DNA from: Pseudobacteriovorax antillogorgiicola
GTDB taxonomy: Bacteria > Bdellovibrionota_B > Oligoflexia > Oligoflexales > CAIYRB01
Assembly (NCBI GenBank): GCA_945862295.1
Contig: CAMAXT010000019.1
Coordinates: forward strand, 1-36,029
DNA: 36,029 nt
Direction of reading: 5' to 3'
The notes beneath the pieces were generated by a model. It ran no database searches. It saw nothing but the letters and a program-made list of their open reading frames with translations, and was not told where the DNA came from. The translations under genes and the position numbers were made by a program. This document shows, one piece after another, positions 7,870 through 16,276 of the stretch. Positions within the stretch are counted from its first letter, which is position 1; every line of letters starts with the position of its first letter.

Positions 7870-8655
7870 ATGGCAATAAAACCAAAGTGCCCTGCGTTTG
7901 AAAACCACGAACGCTGGCTTGTAAGTTACGCGGACATGGTAACCCTTCTCTTTGCCGTATTTGTGGTTTTATACGCGATTCAAATTGCCGGGCAGAAAAA
8001 CCAGATTGAAAAAGTCGCAGTTTCGTTGCAAGAGAGCTTCAACACGCCACTTGGAGATATTCCTACTGACCGACGTGGGGGTCCAGGAGAGCTTGGCGTC
8101 GGAGTATTCGATTATTTTCGCGGTGAGATGCTTGTAAAACCGGTCATAAAAAAATACCGACGATCAGAATTCGCCAACCCAATCATTGACAAAGACTTGG
8201 AATCAGTTCAGAAATTAATTGATAAAACCCTTGGCAAACCAGATAAGCAGATAGTCAAATCGACAGCTGGAGACGTAATCTCTGTAAGCCGCGTAGAAAA
8301 GGGATTTAAAATTGTACTGCTTTCAACACTGCTATTTGAACCTGGTCAATATAAAATCAATCAGAAATCTTATCAAAATATAAAACGAATCGGCGACCTC
8401 ATCAAAACAATTGACGCACGCTTCCTGATTGAAGGTCACTCTGACAATCTCCCCTCAAGTAATGACTACTCCAACTGGGAACTCTCAGCCCTGCGCGCAA
8501 CTAACATCGCAAAGATTTTAATGGATGATGTTGGCATTGATCCTGACCGCATCGGTATTGCAGGATACGCCGACAGACACCCGCGCGCTGCAAATAATAC
8601 AACCGAAGGTCGCGCCTTAAACAGACGCGTTGAGATCCAGGTAAAATACGATTAA
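7870..8655 (+). CDS. motB: MotB-type flagellar stator / OmpA-domain protein
   Basis: 261 residues, with GGCGGAG (7857-7863) before ATG 7870. A short cytoplasmic N-terminus is followed by the MotB signature SYADMVTLLFAVFVVLYA, with Asp22 at the proton-binding position of the single transmembrane helix. A periplasmic linker (about 45-150) leads to an OmpA-like peptidoglycan-binding domain (about 155-260) with LIEGHSDN, NWELSALRA and GRALNRRVEI. Length is normal for MotB. The partner motA is not next to it: the upstream gene is the caspase-like lipoprotein and the downstream gene is convergent. It is either a lone stator gene paired with a MotA elsewhere or a stator-like anchor for another motor. 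MotB family is confident; ion type is not determinable. Confidence 0.85.
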   Translation: MAIKPKCPAFENHERWLVSYADMVTLLFAVFVVLYAIQIAGQKNQIEKVAVSLQESFNTPLGDIPTDRRGGPGELGVGVFDYFRGEMLVKPVIKKYRRSEFANPIIDKDLESVQKLIDKTLGKPDKQIVKSTAGDVISVSRVEKGFKIVLLSTLLFEPGQYKINQKSYQNIKRIGDLIKTIDARFLIEGHSDNLPSSNDYSNWELSALRATNIAKILMDDVGIDPDRIGIAGYADRHPRAANNTTEGRALNRRVEIQVKYD

Positions 8656-8668
8656 GAACCTAATTTGA

Positions 8669-9346
8669 TTAAGCAGGTCCACCTTTTGCTTTTCTTGCCC
8701 GCGCCAACACAAACTCAATTACAATCGGAATAACAGAAACGACGATGATCCCAAGGATCACGAGGGTAAAGTTTTTGCGAACAAGTTGGTTGTTGCCTAG
8801 AAAGAACCCCGCAGGAACAAAAATCCCAATCCAGAGAAAAGCACCGAGCAAATTAAATTTTGTGAAGTTTTTGTAATTCATTTCGCCAATACCAGCAACA
8901 AACGGCGCAAAGGTACGAACAATTGGAATGAAACGGGCGATAACGATTGTTTTTCCTCCGTAACGGTCAAAATAAGACTGGGTTTTATCAATGTGCTCTT
9001 GCTTGATATAGGGAAGGTCTTTTTTTGCCATGATCCATGTACGAGCTCTTCTAGCTATCCAGTAGTTTGTTCCGTCACCTAAGACTGCTGCTACAAATAG
9101 GAGCCCTCCGAGTAGAAAAGGATCGAAGTGACCAAGGCCGGCAAATGCACCTGCCGCGAAAAGAAGTGAGTCTCCCGGAAGGTACGGCGCAACTACTAAC
9201 CCCGTTTCACAAAAGACAATAATGAAGAGGATTGCGTAACACCAGACACCGTAGTTTTCGATTAGTTCAGCAAGGTGCTTATCAATATTCAAAATGAAAT
9301 CAGGAATCAAAAGGATCAAATCCCAGAACATCGCCAACCATTCCAT
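8669..9346 (-). CDS. DedA-family membrane protein
   Basis: 225 residues. I chose the ATG at 9346 because AGGGTGGA (complement of 9351-9358) precedes it; an upstream in-frame TTG lacks such a site. It has several transmembrane segments, the family motif ETGLVVAPYLPGDSLLF near residues 45-60 and ARFIPIVRTFAPFVAGIGEM in the second half, where conserved Arg and Pro of the DedA/VTT fold lie. DedA proteins sit in the inner membrane. Some members recycle undecaprenyl phosphate or move phospholipids, so envelope lipid transport is the likely role. It follows the subtilisin gene by 65 bp on the same strand and is convergent with motB, 13 bp apart. Confidence 0.9.
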   Translation of the reverse strand: MEWLAMFWDLILLIPDFILNIDKHLAELIENYGVWCYAILFIIVFCETGLVVAPYLPGDSLLFAAGAFAGLGHFDPFLLGGLLFVAAVLGDGTNYWIARRARTWIMAKKDLPYIKQEHIDKTQSYFDRYGGKTIVIARFIPIVRTFAPFVAGIGEMNYKNFTKFNLLGAFLWIGIFVPAGFFLGNNQLVRKNFTLVILGIIVVSVIPIVIEFVLARARKAKGGPA

Positions 9347-9411
9347 ACTTTCCACCCTATCGAAATTTAATACGCACAAGTCTATATCAACTCAGGGTGC
9401 AAGTATAGGAA

Positions 9412-11082
9412 TCACTGGCGTCTGATTGGTGCGTTTTTTCCAGGTTTAGACTTATTGGAATACTTTCTAAAGACCTCAACCGCACGCAGTGCTTTCGCAG
9501 CATTTATGCGGCCGAACCCGTATTTTCTGCTAAATCCTGATGCATCGTAATTAGCGACTTCTGGGTGAACTTTGTCGGCAGTCGCTAAAACCATCGAGAG
9601 CGCTTCGTCACGAGTCAGATTTTCATTTAAGGAAAACATAAGACCGAAGACTCCCGCTGCAATAGGGGTCGCTGCCGAGGTGCCGCCAAAATTGTTAGTG
9701 TAGGAGAGGTCGGCTAAGTCACCTGGCTTCATCCCGTTATTATAACCCTTAGGCCCGGTCATATCAGTCGTGGTAATCGCTCCGCGCATCGATTCTTGAC
9801 TAGGAGCGAGAAACTCCATGCAATGACCCCAAGCTGAGTTGACTGTTTTCTTATCGAGATCTGAAGAGGAGCTTACCGCAATAACAGAATCGAGTGACGA
9901 AATATCTGGATTTGAACCTACACAATCATCCTGATTGATATTGTTCATAGCAAAGAGAATTACAATGCCATTGCCGTTTCGCCCGTTGATAGCAACGTCA
10001 TTGATCGCTTCGACGACGACGTCTGTCATGGGTGTGCCGACAGCATAACCCCAACTATTTGAGATGATTTGCACGCCCCTACTTTTAGCATAGTAAAATG
10101 CAGCAGCTTCGTTTAACACGTCGAATGGTATAGTCATTGGCAAGATCATGCAGTTCGGGCACGATCCACTGACACCTTGACTATTGTGTCTCGCCGCAAT
10201 AAGTCCCGAAACAGACGTTCCATGCGGTGCAGACCAGCCGTCATTTACGTCGTTGGATTTTTTTTGAAAGTTCCAGCCCCTAACGTCATCTATGTATCCA
10301 TTGTCGTCGTCATCGACACCATTGTCAGCTATCTCACTGTAATTTGTTGCCCACACTTGTTGTAAGTCCGGATGACCAACTTCGAACCCCGAATCGAGAA
10401 CTGCAATAACAACATCCTCAGAACCTTTGGTAACGGCCCAAGCTTCCAAAGCATGAATGTCTGCACCAACCGCACCGGCATTCTGACCGGAATTTTTCAA
10501 ATGCCATTGCAATGGGAAGAGCGGTTCGGCTGGATCAATAAGTTTCACATTGGTGCGTATAGATTTCGCGATGACAAAATTAGGATGTGCGTACTTCACT
10601 CCAGAAAATCCTGCGATTTTCTTTGACCAATCTAGGGCTAAGATTTCGCTTTTGAAACTTACGGCAAAGAGGCCGTCTTTAAATTTCGATTCATTGACTG
10701 AGACCACATCGCCAATAGACTTAATCTTTTTTACTGCGTCGGCTGTCGTCACCATCACCACTATTTCGGTCGTAAGTACACCAGCTGCACCCTTATCACG
10801 ACTGAACCACAAGGGAATACCGATAATATCAGTTTGTGCTTTCACCGCATCAACAGGCAGCACCAGTAAACCGATGTCATTAAAACGACCAACCAATTCC
10901 TTTGGAAGCGACGTAAATTTTGATTGCTCGGATAAAGTTCGCGGGCTTGAACGCACGACCCGGTAATTTTTCTCTAACTCGACTGTTCGGCTTTGGCCTT
11001 GCGACATAAAACTCTGAGCACGCCCGATATGCGGCAAACTGACGATCATACTAAGGACAAGCAACAGGTTTCGCAGTAGCAT
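9412..11082 (-). CDS. Secreted subtilisin-like serine protease (S8)
   Basis: 556 residues. A signal peptide (about 1-22, ending GRAQ) is followed by a propeptide-like region (about 30-175) and the S8 domain. The catalytic triad is complete: Asp230 in VIAVLDSGFE, His287 in PHGTSVSGLIAA and Ser469 in GGTSAATPIAAGV. Asn380 in LFAMNN is the likely oxyanion residue. An acidic insert at 253-270 (NGVDDDDNGYIDD) is typical of calcium-binding subtilases. Conserved blocks end with YGFGRINAAKAL, and a short basic tail closes the protein. There is no C-terminal anchor, so it is probably secreted or periplasmic. It likely digests external protein or processes envelope proteins. It has its own predicted promoter and may read through to the DedA gene. 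Confidence 0.92.
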   Translation of the reverse strand: MLLRNLLLVLSMIVSLPHIGRAQSFMSQGQSRTVELEKNYRVVRSSPRTLSEQSKFTSLPKELVGRFNDIGLLVLPVDAVKAQTDIIGIPLWFSRDKGAAGVLTTEIVVMVTTADAVKKIKSIGDVVSVNESKFKDGLFAVSFKSEILALDWSKKIAGFSGVKYAHPNFVIAKSIRTNVKLIDPAEPLFPLQWHLKNSGQNAGAVGADIHALEAWAVTKGSEDVVIAVLDSGFEVGHPDLQQVWATNYSEIADNGVDDDDNGYIDDVRGWNFQKKSNDVNDGWSAPHGTSVSGLIAARHNSQGVSGSCPNCMILPMTIPFDVLNEAAAFYYAKSRGVQIISNSWGYAVGTPMTDVVVEAINDVAINGRNGNGIVILFAMNNINQDDCVGSNPDISSLDSVIAVSSSSDLDKKTVNSAWGHCMEFLAPSQESMRGAITTTDMTGPKGYNNGMKPGDLADLSYTNNFGGTSAATPIAAGVFGLMFSLNENLTRDEALSMVLATADKVHPEVANYDASGFSRKYGFGRINAAKALRAVEVFRKYSNKSKPGKNAPIRRQ

Positions 11083-11145
11083 ATAGCTCCAGATCCCGAA
11101 AAAAGGGCTTAGAAATTAAGTTTAATTTTGGCGGGGCGTACTTAT

Positions 11146-11151
11146 ATTATA
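11146..11151 (-). promoter_or_regulatory. Candidate -10 box (TATAAT) for the subtilisin gene
   Basis: The minus strand reads a perfect TATAAT at 11151-11146, about 64 bp upstream of the subtilisin ATG. The hexamer 17 bp further upstream (TCGTTT) is a poor -35. The rest of 11083-11251 contains short imperfect inverted repeats but no gene. Confidence 0.4.
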
Positions 11152-11251
11152 GCGCTAACGACGCAGGGAAACGATCGGTAGGTAAGAAGTTCCCGGCGTT
11201 TTATACGTCAGGAACAGAACCGAATAGAAGAGGTCCTAGGCAGCCTCTATT

Positions 11252-12127
11252 TTAATGCAGTGACCGTCCAATAACTTCAAGAATCTGGCGATGGTGCATC
11301 CAAGGAATGTCTTGATTTACTCCCTCAAGAAGTTGAAATGTAACTTTGTACTCGCTGCTCTCAAGAGAATCACTAAATGCCTTTGCCTGTTCAGGCGACA
11401 CAGCTGTGTCCTGCTTCCCGTGATAGATGATAATAGTCTTAGGCAGACCGCCAACATCGTAGGCAATGGAACGATCTTCAATGGCTTTGTTGCCACCAGT
11501 GTCTTTTATTTTGTTCAAATCTTTTTTCAAATATGAGTCTTTGGTGTCAGCAAGAGCTGCCTCGTAGTCGTAGACTCCGGACCCTAAAATCAAAAATTTC
11601 AATTCAGGCATTTTCTTCGACAAAAATGCAGCTGAGGCAACTCCGGTTGAAAAGCCAAAAATCCCCGACGGTTTGTGTGGATTTTGTGCGATTTTTACTG
11701 CCGCCTTAACACCATTTTCAAGTGCTTCAATTGACTGAGCACCTCCAAAATCCGGACTTCCCTTCGAGTTGCCGTAACCAGGTCTATTGACCGCAATCAC
11801 ATCAAATCCCTGAGAAAGGAATGATTGAGCGATCCAGCCTTCGCAAAATTTTGATACTTCAAAACCAGCACGGTCACTATGGACTGCGATAATTGTCGCT
11901 TTCGGACTTGGGATTTTACAGTTGACGAATTCCACCTGACTGGAACCGCCAACGAATTTATAATTCGACATCCCAATAAATGACTCAGCAACCACAGGAG
12001 TGAATTCGACGTGTGATGTTTGGGTAATCGTTAGATCTGAAGTTTTATTTTTATCTCCTCCCCCTAAAGAAGCGCAAGCAACTGGAAGAAGACAAAAACT
12101 AAGTACCACCAAATTCAACATTTTCAT
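11252..12127 (-). CDS. Alpha/beta-hydrolase lipoprotein
   Basis: 291 residues, with GAGGAG 7 nt before the ATG. The signal sequence ends LPVAC (Cys18, lipobox). The hydrolase fold is readable in order: VNRPGYGNSKGS (about 113-124, oxyanion loop region), GIFGFSTGVA with nucleophile Ser160, IIYHGKQDTAVSP with Asp240, and WMHHRQI with His278 or His279 as the base. This resembles S33/Abhydrolase-type serine hydrolases and secreted lysophospholipase- or esterase-like proteins. The substrate cannot be read. It follows the MscS gene by 24 bp on the same strand, so the two probably form an operon, both acting at the envelope. Confidence 0.8.
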   Translation of the reverse strand: MKMLNLVVLSFCLLPVACASLGGGDKNKTSDLTITQTSHVEFTPVVAESFIGMSNYKFVGGSSQVEFVNCKIPSPKATIIAVHSDRAGFEVSKFCEGWIAQSFLSQGFDVIAVNRPGYGNSKGSPDFGGAQSIEALENGVKAAVKIAQNPHKPSGIFGFSTGVASAAFLSKKMPELKFLILGSGVYDYEAALADTKDSYLKKDLNKIKDTGGNKAIEDRSIAYDVGGLPKTIIIYHGKQDTAVSPEQAKAFSDSLESSEYKVTFQLLEGVNQDIPWMHHRQILEVIGRSLH

Positions 12128-12151
12128 TAAAAAACTCCTCGGACGGAAAAA

Positions 12152-13252
12152 TTAAGGCTTATTATGATGCAAATACAAAGTTTGCGACGGAAACGCGAAA
12201 TTAATACCGGCCTTGCCAAACTCCTCATGAATACGAAAGTTAATCTCTTGCTGAACATCCATAAAGTCCACTACTGCTTGCGTCGGCACAAAGTAGGTTA
12301 ATTCAAAAATGAGTGCCGAATCGCCGTAACTTGCAAAATGCACCTTATCCATGCGCGCGTGTTCTACGCTATTGACAATATTAAGGATCAGATCGGGGAT
12401 TCTACGAAGATCCAGAGAACTCGTATCGTAGGTTACACCAAGTTTGGTACTGATCCGTCTATGCTGCATGCGCTTATAATTTTTGATCCGTGACTTACTT
12501 AAATCCGAGTTACTAAAGATGACAAGCTCGCCCGTATGACTGCGAATGCGCGTTGTTTTTAAACCAATAACCTCGATAGTGCCTTGGAAATTATCAACAA
12601 CGACATAGTCGCCAGGTTCAAATGGTTTATCTAACGAAATCGCAAACGAACTGAAAGTATCACCAAGTATCGCCTGCGATGCTAAAGCGATCGCAACGCC
12701 GCCGATACCTAATCCAGCAATAAACGTGGCAACGTTGAACCCAGCATTATCTAGGATAAAAAGTGCGCCTGCCGACCACAACGCAAAACGGATGAGCATA
12801 ATGATGTTGCGATTGGCATTTCTAGTCGCGACATCCGTCGTATCGTCTGTCCGATTACGAGTGATAAAAAACACTATTAACTCACTGGCAATTTTGACGA
12901 TTTGAATCACCAGAACCGCCATACAAATTATGGTTAGATACCTTGTCGTAATCGGCGATAGATCAAGCCGACGGGTAGCGATGTAAATCGCCATGACCGG
13001 GAAAAAAAACGGTCTAATCTCACGCAACAAATCACGCAGCAGCGCCCAATATTGCGAACCTTCACTAACAGCAATCGCATGCACCCGGGCCTTCGCGAAA
13101 GACCGCAAGAACAAAAGGACCCACCAAACAGCTATAAAAGTAAGCAGCGATAGAAAATAACTGTGGACAGAATTTCCGAAAAATTCGAGCTGCATTGAAG
13201 GCCAACGAGTCGTTATGTCATATTTTTCAATAAAATTAATCAATTGAGACAT
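12152..13252 (-). CDS. MscS-family mechanosensitive channel
   Basis: 366 residues from the ATG at 13252, chosen because AAAAGGTG stands 6 nt upstream; an in-frame TTG at 13270 lacks a site. About four hydrophobic segments in the first ~190 residues precede the signature pore helix and beta domain: FIAGLGIGGVAIALASQAIL (Gly/Ala-rich TM3 analogue), then DTFSSFAISLDKPFEPGDYV, and IEVIGLKTTRIRSHTGELV with the FSNSDLSKSRIKNY segment. The C-terminal alpha/beta domain continues to the end. The channel releases solutes on hypo-osmotic shock from the inner membrane. Longer than E. coli MscS (286), so it has extra N-terminal helices. It heads a likely operon with the hydrolase lipoprotein. Confidence 0.9.
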   Translation of the reverse strand: MSQLINFIEKYDITTRWPSMQLEFFGNSVHSYFLSLLTFIAVWWVLLFLRSFAKARVHAIAVSEGSQYWALLRDLLREIRPFFFPVMAIYIATRRLDLSPITTRYLTIICMAVLVIQIVKIASELIVFFITRNRTDDTTDVATRNANRNIIMLIRFALWSAGALFILDNAGFNVATFIAGLGIGGVAIALASQAILGDTFSSFAISLDKPFEPGDYVVVDNFQGTIEVIGLKTTRIRSHTGELVIFSNSDLSKSRIKNYKRMQHRRISTKLGVTYDTSSLDLRRIPDLILNIVNSVEHARMDKVHFASYGDSALIFELTYFVPTQAVVDFMDVQQEINFRIHEEFGKAGINFAFPSQTLYLHHNKP

Positions 13253-13542
13253 CTGAAACACCTTTTGCAAATCGCCTCGTGAAAACCATCAAATCTGAGC
13301 ACAGGGAAAATTTTGCCCGCCCAACTATATACCAGTGGGCAACCTTTGCAACGCATCAAAGAAGTAGTTAAACTACGCTCCGCATCCCTTGCCAAGGCAC
13401 ATGTCTTGCGGGAACATATAAATACGGGAGTTTTCCAGATGCCACTTGGAAGCACCCCATTCTTTCTGTCGAAAGATGGTCTGCGATCATATCCATATAT
13501 CATAAATCCCAATCCATCATTGAGATCTTTGGAGCACCTGAA
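13253..13542. promoter_or_regulatory. Divergent promoter region between MscS and sucB genes
   Basis: 290 bp between two divergent starts, with no convincing gene. A + strand reading frame at 13313-13552 overlaps the sucB start and has no ribosome-binding site, so I do not call it. Possible sucB elements are TATAAA at 13417-13422 and TTGCAA at 13346-13351, but neither has a well-spaced partner. Promoters for both operons should lie here; exact positions are unclear. Confidence 0.5.
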
Positions 13543-14823
13543 ATGGCGTTAGATGTAAAAGTTCCTGCTGTCGGCGAATCTGTACAGGAAGCGATGATCC
13601 ACAAATGGCATGTCAAAGCCGGCGACTTCGTTGCACGCGATGCTGTGTTACTCGAAATTGAAACAGACAAGGCGACTGTCGAGGTCACTGCCGAGTCTGA
13701 AGGTGTTATCGAAATCTTAAAAAAAGAAGGTGAGACGGTCGGTATCGGTGACGTCATCGCCCGCATTGATACTGCAGGCGCGAAACCTGCTGGTAAAGGC
13801 GCAGAAACGAAGGTTCCTCCACCGCCTCCAGCTGCTACTGCCGCACTCGCAGCAGCTAAAGAACCAACTGCTGCTCCAGCGACAGACAAAACTCTTATGC
13901 CAGCTGCAAAACGCATGGTTGAACAATTCAACGTCAACGCCAACGCCGTCGAAGGTACTGGCAAAGGTGGCCGCGTTACTAAAGGTGACGTCATCGATCA
14001 TATGGAAGGTAAGGCTGCTCCAGCTGCGACTGTCACACCAGCGGAAAAACCCCCAAAGGCTGCCGAGCCTGCTGCTAAGCAAGCAGAAGCTAAAATGCCG
14101 GTCTTAAACCGCGCTGGACACACTCGCAATGAACGCCGCGAGCCAATGTCGATGCTGCGACGCCGTATCGCAGAACGCTTAGTGAACGCGCAACAGACTG
14201 CTGCTATCTTAACGACCTTCAACGAAGTCGACATGAAAGCGGTCATGGATCTTCGTAAGCAGTACAAAGACTCATTCAAAGAACGTCATGGCGTTGGCCT
14301 AGGCTTCATGAGCTTCTTTGTTAAGGCAACAATCGAAGCACTCAAACAATACCCAGCAATCAACGGCTGGATTGAAGGCAACGAGATCGTCTATCACGAC
14401 TATTACGATATCGGTGTTGCGGTTTCGTCTCCCCGCGGACTAGTTGTACCAGTGATTCGCGATACCGAACTCATGACCATGGCCGACGTTGAGAAAGCGA
14501 TCGTCTATTACGGCACCAAAGCTCGTGACGGAAAAATCTCTGTCGACGATATGGCTGGTGGAACGTTCACAATTTCTAATGGCGGTGTATTCGGTTCCCT
14601 ACTTTCAACTCCTATTTTGAATCCGCCGCAAAGCGCAATTCTTGGTATGCACAAAATTCAAGACCGTCCGATGGCGATCGATGGTCAGGTTGTTATTCGT
14701 CCAATGATGTACCTCGCCCTTTCTTATGACCACCGCATTGTCGATGGTAAAGAAGCAGTGCAGTTTCTTGTGAAGATTAAAGAGCTGATTGAAGACCCGA
14801 CTCGCCTGCTGCTAGGAGTTTGA
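13543..14823 (+). CDS. sucB: 2-oxoglutarate dehydrogenase E2, dihydrolipoyl succinyltransferase
   Basis: 426 residues; TTGGAG about 8 nt before ATG 13543. It transfers the succinyl group from the E1 product to CoA within the 2-oxoglutarate dehydrogenase complex. Domains in order: a lipoyl domain (2-76) with ETDKATVEV, Lys43 being lipoylated; an Ala/Pro/Lys linker; the peripheral-subunit-binding domain (about 115-150, [21 protein letters not shown]); a second flexible linker; and the catalytic domain (about 195-426) with [16 protein letters not shown], the active-site YDHRIVDG (His397, Asp401) and the C-terminus DPTRLLLGV. Length and motifs match the succinyltransferase rather than the pyruvate type, and the E1 gene in the same cluster confirms it. 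It is first in the operon, with 4 bp to lpdA. Confidence 0.96.
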   Translation: MALDVKVPAVGESVQEAMIHKWHVKAGDFVARDAVLLEIETDKATVEVTAESEGVIEILKKEGETVGIGDVIARIDTAGAKPAGKGAETKVPPPPPAATAALAAAKEPTAAPATDKTLMPAAKRMVEQFNVNANAVEGTGKGGRVTKGDVIDHMEGKAAPAATVTPAEKPPKAAEPAAKQAEAKMPVLNRAGHTRNERREPMSMLRRRIAERLVNAQQTAAILTTFNEVDMKAVMDLRKQYKDSFKERHGVGLGFMSFFVKATIEALKQYPAINGWIEGNEIVYHDYYDIGVAVSSPRGLVVPVIRDTELMTMADVEKAIVYYGTKARDGKISVDDMAGGTFTISNGGVFGSLLSTPILNPPQSAILGMHKIQDRPMAIDGQVVIRPMMYLALSYDHRIVDGKEAVQFLVKIKELIEDPTRLLLGV

Positions 14824-14827
14824 TTAG

Positions 14828-16231
14828 ATGAGCGCTACTGAATTTGATCTTGTTGTCATTGGCTCTGGACCGGGTGGATACATTTGCGCGATACGTGCTG
14901 CACAGCTTGGTTTAAAAACCGCTTGTATCGAATTTGAAGCTGCACTCGGTGGTACGTGCCTAAACGTCGGCTGTATCCCTAGTAAAGCTTTGCTGCAATC
15001 GAGCGAATACTTTCATCATACAAATCACGATTTGGAAAAACACGGTGTCGTCACTAAAGGCGTCTCACTTGATCTTTCCACCATGATGAAGCGCAAAGAA
15101 AAGATTGTCGGTGATATGAACAAAGGGATCGAAGGACTTTTCAAAAAGAACAAGATCACTTGGTTAAAAGGCCGCGGTAGTTTTGTCAAAGCTGGCGAAA
15201 TCAAAATCACTGGCCCAGACGGAACTGAAACCAAGATAACTACCAAGAACACGGTGATCGCAACTGGTTCAAAACCAATCGAAATCCCACCGGCAAAGTA
15301 TGACCGCAAGCTAGTCGTTAGCTCAACCGGCGCGCTGAAGTTTGAAGAAGTTCCTAAGCACCTGATCGTTATTGGCGGCGGTGTTATCGGCCTTGAGATG
15401 GGCAGCGTTTGGCTAAGACTCGGCGCAAAAGTCACAGTCATTGAAGCCATGGATAAGATCCTTAGCGGCATGGACGGAGAACTCGCCAAAACAATGCAGA
15501 AACTTCTTGAGAAACAGGGCATGGAATTTCACATCAATACTAAGTTGGTTGAAACAGTTGTCGGCAAAAAAGAAGTTAAAGCTATCTGTGAGAAGAATGG
15601 CGAAAAAATCGAGATCAAAGGCGACAAGATGTTGGTCGCTGTCGGCAGAAAAGCTAACACCGAAGGCCTCAATGCAGACGCGATCGGTCTGAAACTTGAG
15701 AAGAACGGCAAGGTCGCTGTTGATAAGCACTACAACACTAACGTTCCGGGTGTTTACGCAATCGGCGATGTCATTGCGGGACCAATGCTTGCGCACAAAG
15801 CTGAGGAAGAAGGCGTCGCCGTTGCAGAAATCCTAGCTAATCTTCCAGGGCACGTTAACTATGATGCTATTCCAGGCGTTGTTTACACTTGGCCAGAAGT
15901 TGCATCTGTGGGATTGACCGAAGAGCAGTGCAAAGAGCTGGGACTTTCCGTCAAAATCGGCAAGTTTCCTTTCATTGCTAACGCTCGCGCGAAGGCTTTC
16001 GGTAACACTGACGGCTTTGCGAAGGTAATCGCTGATGCACGTACTGATAAAATTCTTGGCGCACACATCATCGGACCAAATGCTTCTGAGCTTATCGCTG
16101 AAATGGCCGTCGCTATTGAATTCGGTGCAAGTGCAGAAGATATCGCCAGGTCGTGTCACGCACACCCAACGCTTTCAGAAGCCGTGAAAGAAGCGGCTCT
16201 CGGTGTAGATAAAAGAATGCTCAATATTTAA
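14828..16231 (+). CDS. lpdA: Dihydrolipoyl dehydrogenase (E3)
   Basis: 467 residues; TAGGAG at the end of sucB serves as the ribosome-binding site. It re-oxidises dihydrolipoamide on E2 with FAD and reduces NAD+. Visible features: FAD motif GSGPGGY (12-18); redox-active disulfide GGTCLNVGCIPSK (Cys44/Cys49); NAD motif IGGGVIGLEMGS (182-193); GVYAIGDV in the second FAD segment; and the dimer-interface catalytic pair His446/Glu451 in HAHPTLSE. The length is typical. It probably also serves other lipoyl complexes such as pyruvate dehydrogenase, whose genes are not in this window. It sits between E2 and E1 of the 2-oxoglutarate complex, so it is likely co-expressed with them. Confidence 0.96.
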   Translation: MSATEFDLVVIGSGPGGYICAIRAAQLGLKTACIEFEAALGGTCLNVGCIPSKALLQSSEYFHHTNHDLEKHGVVTKGVSLDLSTMMKRKEKIVGDMNKGIEGLFKKNKITWLKGRGSFVKAGEIKITGPDGTETKITTKNTVIATGSKPIEIPPAKYDRKLVVSSTGALKFEEVPKHLIVIGGGVIGLEMGSVWLRLGAKVTVIEAMDKILSGMDGELAKTMQKLLEKQGMEFHINTKLVETVVGKKEVKAICEKNGEKIEIKGDKMLVAVGRKANTEGLNADAIGLKLEKNGKVAVDKHYNTNVPGVYAIGDVIAGPMLAHKAEEEGVAVAEILANLPGHVNYDAIPGVVYTWPEVASVGLTEEQCKELGLSVKIGKFPFIANARAKAFGNTDGFAKVIADARTDKILGAHIIGPNASELIAEMAVAIEFGASAEDIARSCHAHPTLSEAVKEAALGVDKRMLNI

Positions 16232-16237
16232 GTTATT

Positions 16238-16263
16238 CAGGGAACGAAAACTTCCTGCTTTTT
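16238..16263 (+). terminator. Weak hairpin plus T5 between lpdA and sucA
   Basis: CAGGGA (16238-16243) can pair with TTCCTG (16252-16257), one G-T pair included, across a 9-nt loop, followed by T5 (16259-16263). It sits just before the sucA ribosome-binding site. It might tune read-through from sucB-lpdA into sucA, but the stem is short. Confidence 0.25.
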
Positions 16264-16276
16264 GAAAGGGTACAGA

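Noticed and set aside
13313-13552. 79-residue + strand frame upstream of sucB
   Set aside because: No ribosome-binding site, overlaps the sucB start in another frame and occupies the divergent promoter region.
13500-13994. 164-residue minus-strand Ala/Ser/Thr-rich frame
   Set aside because: Antisense of the lipoyl domain and linker of sucB; low complexity mirrors the Ala/Pro linker.
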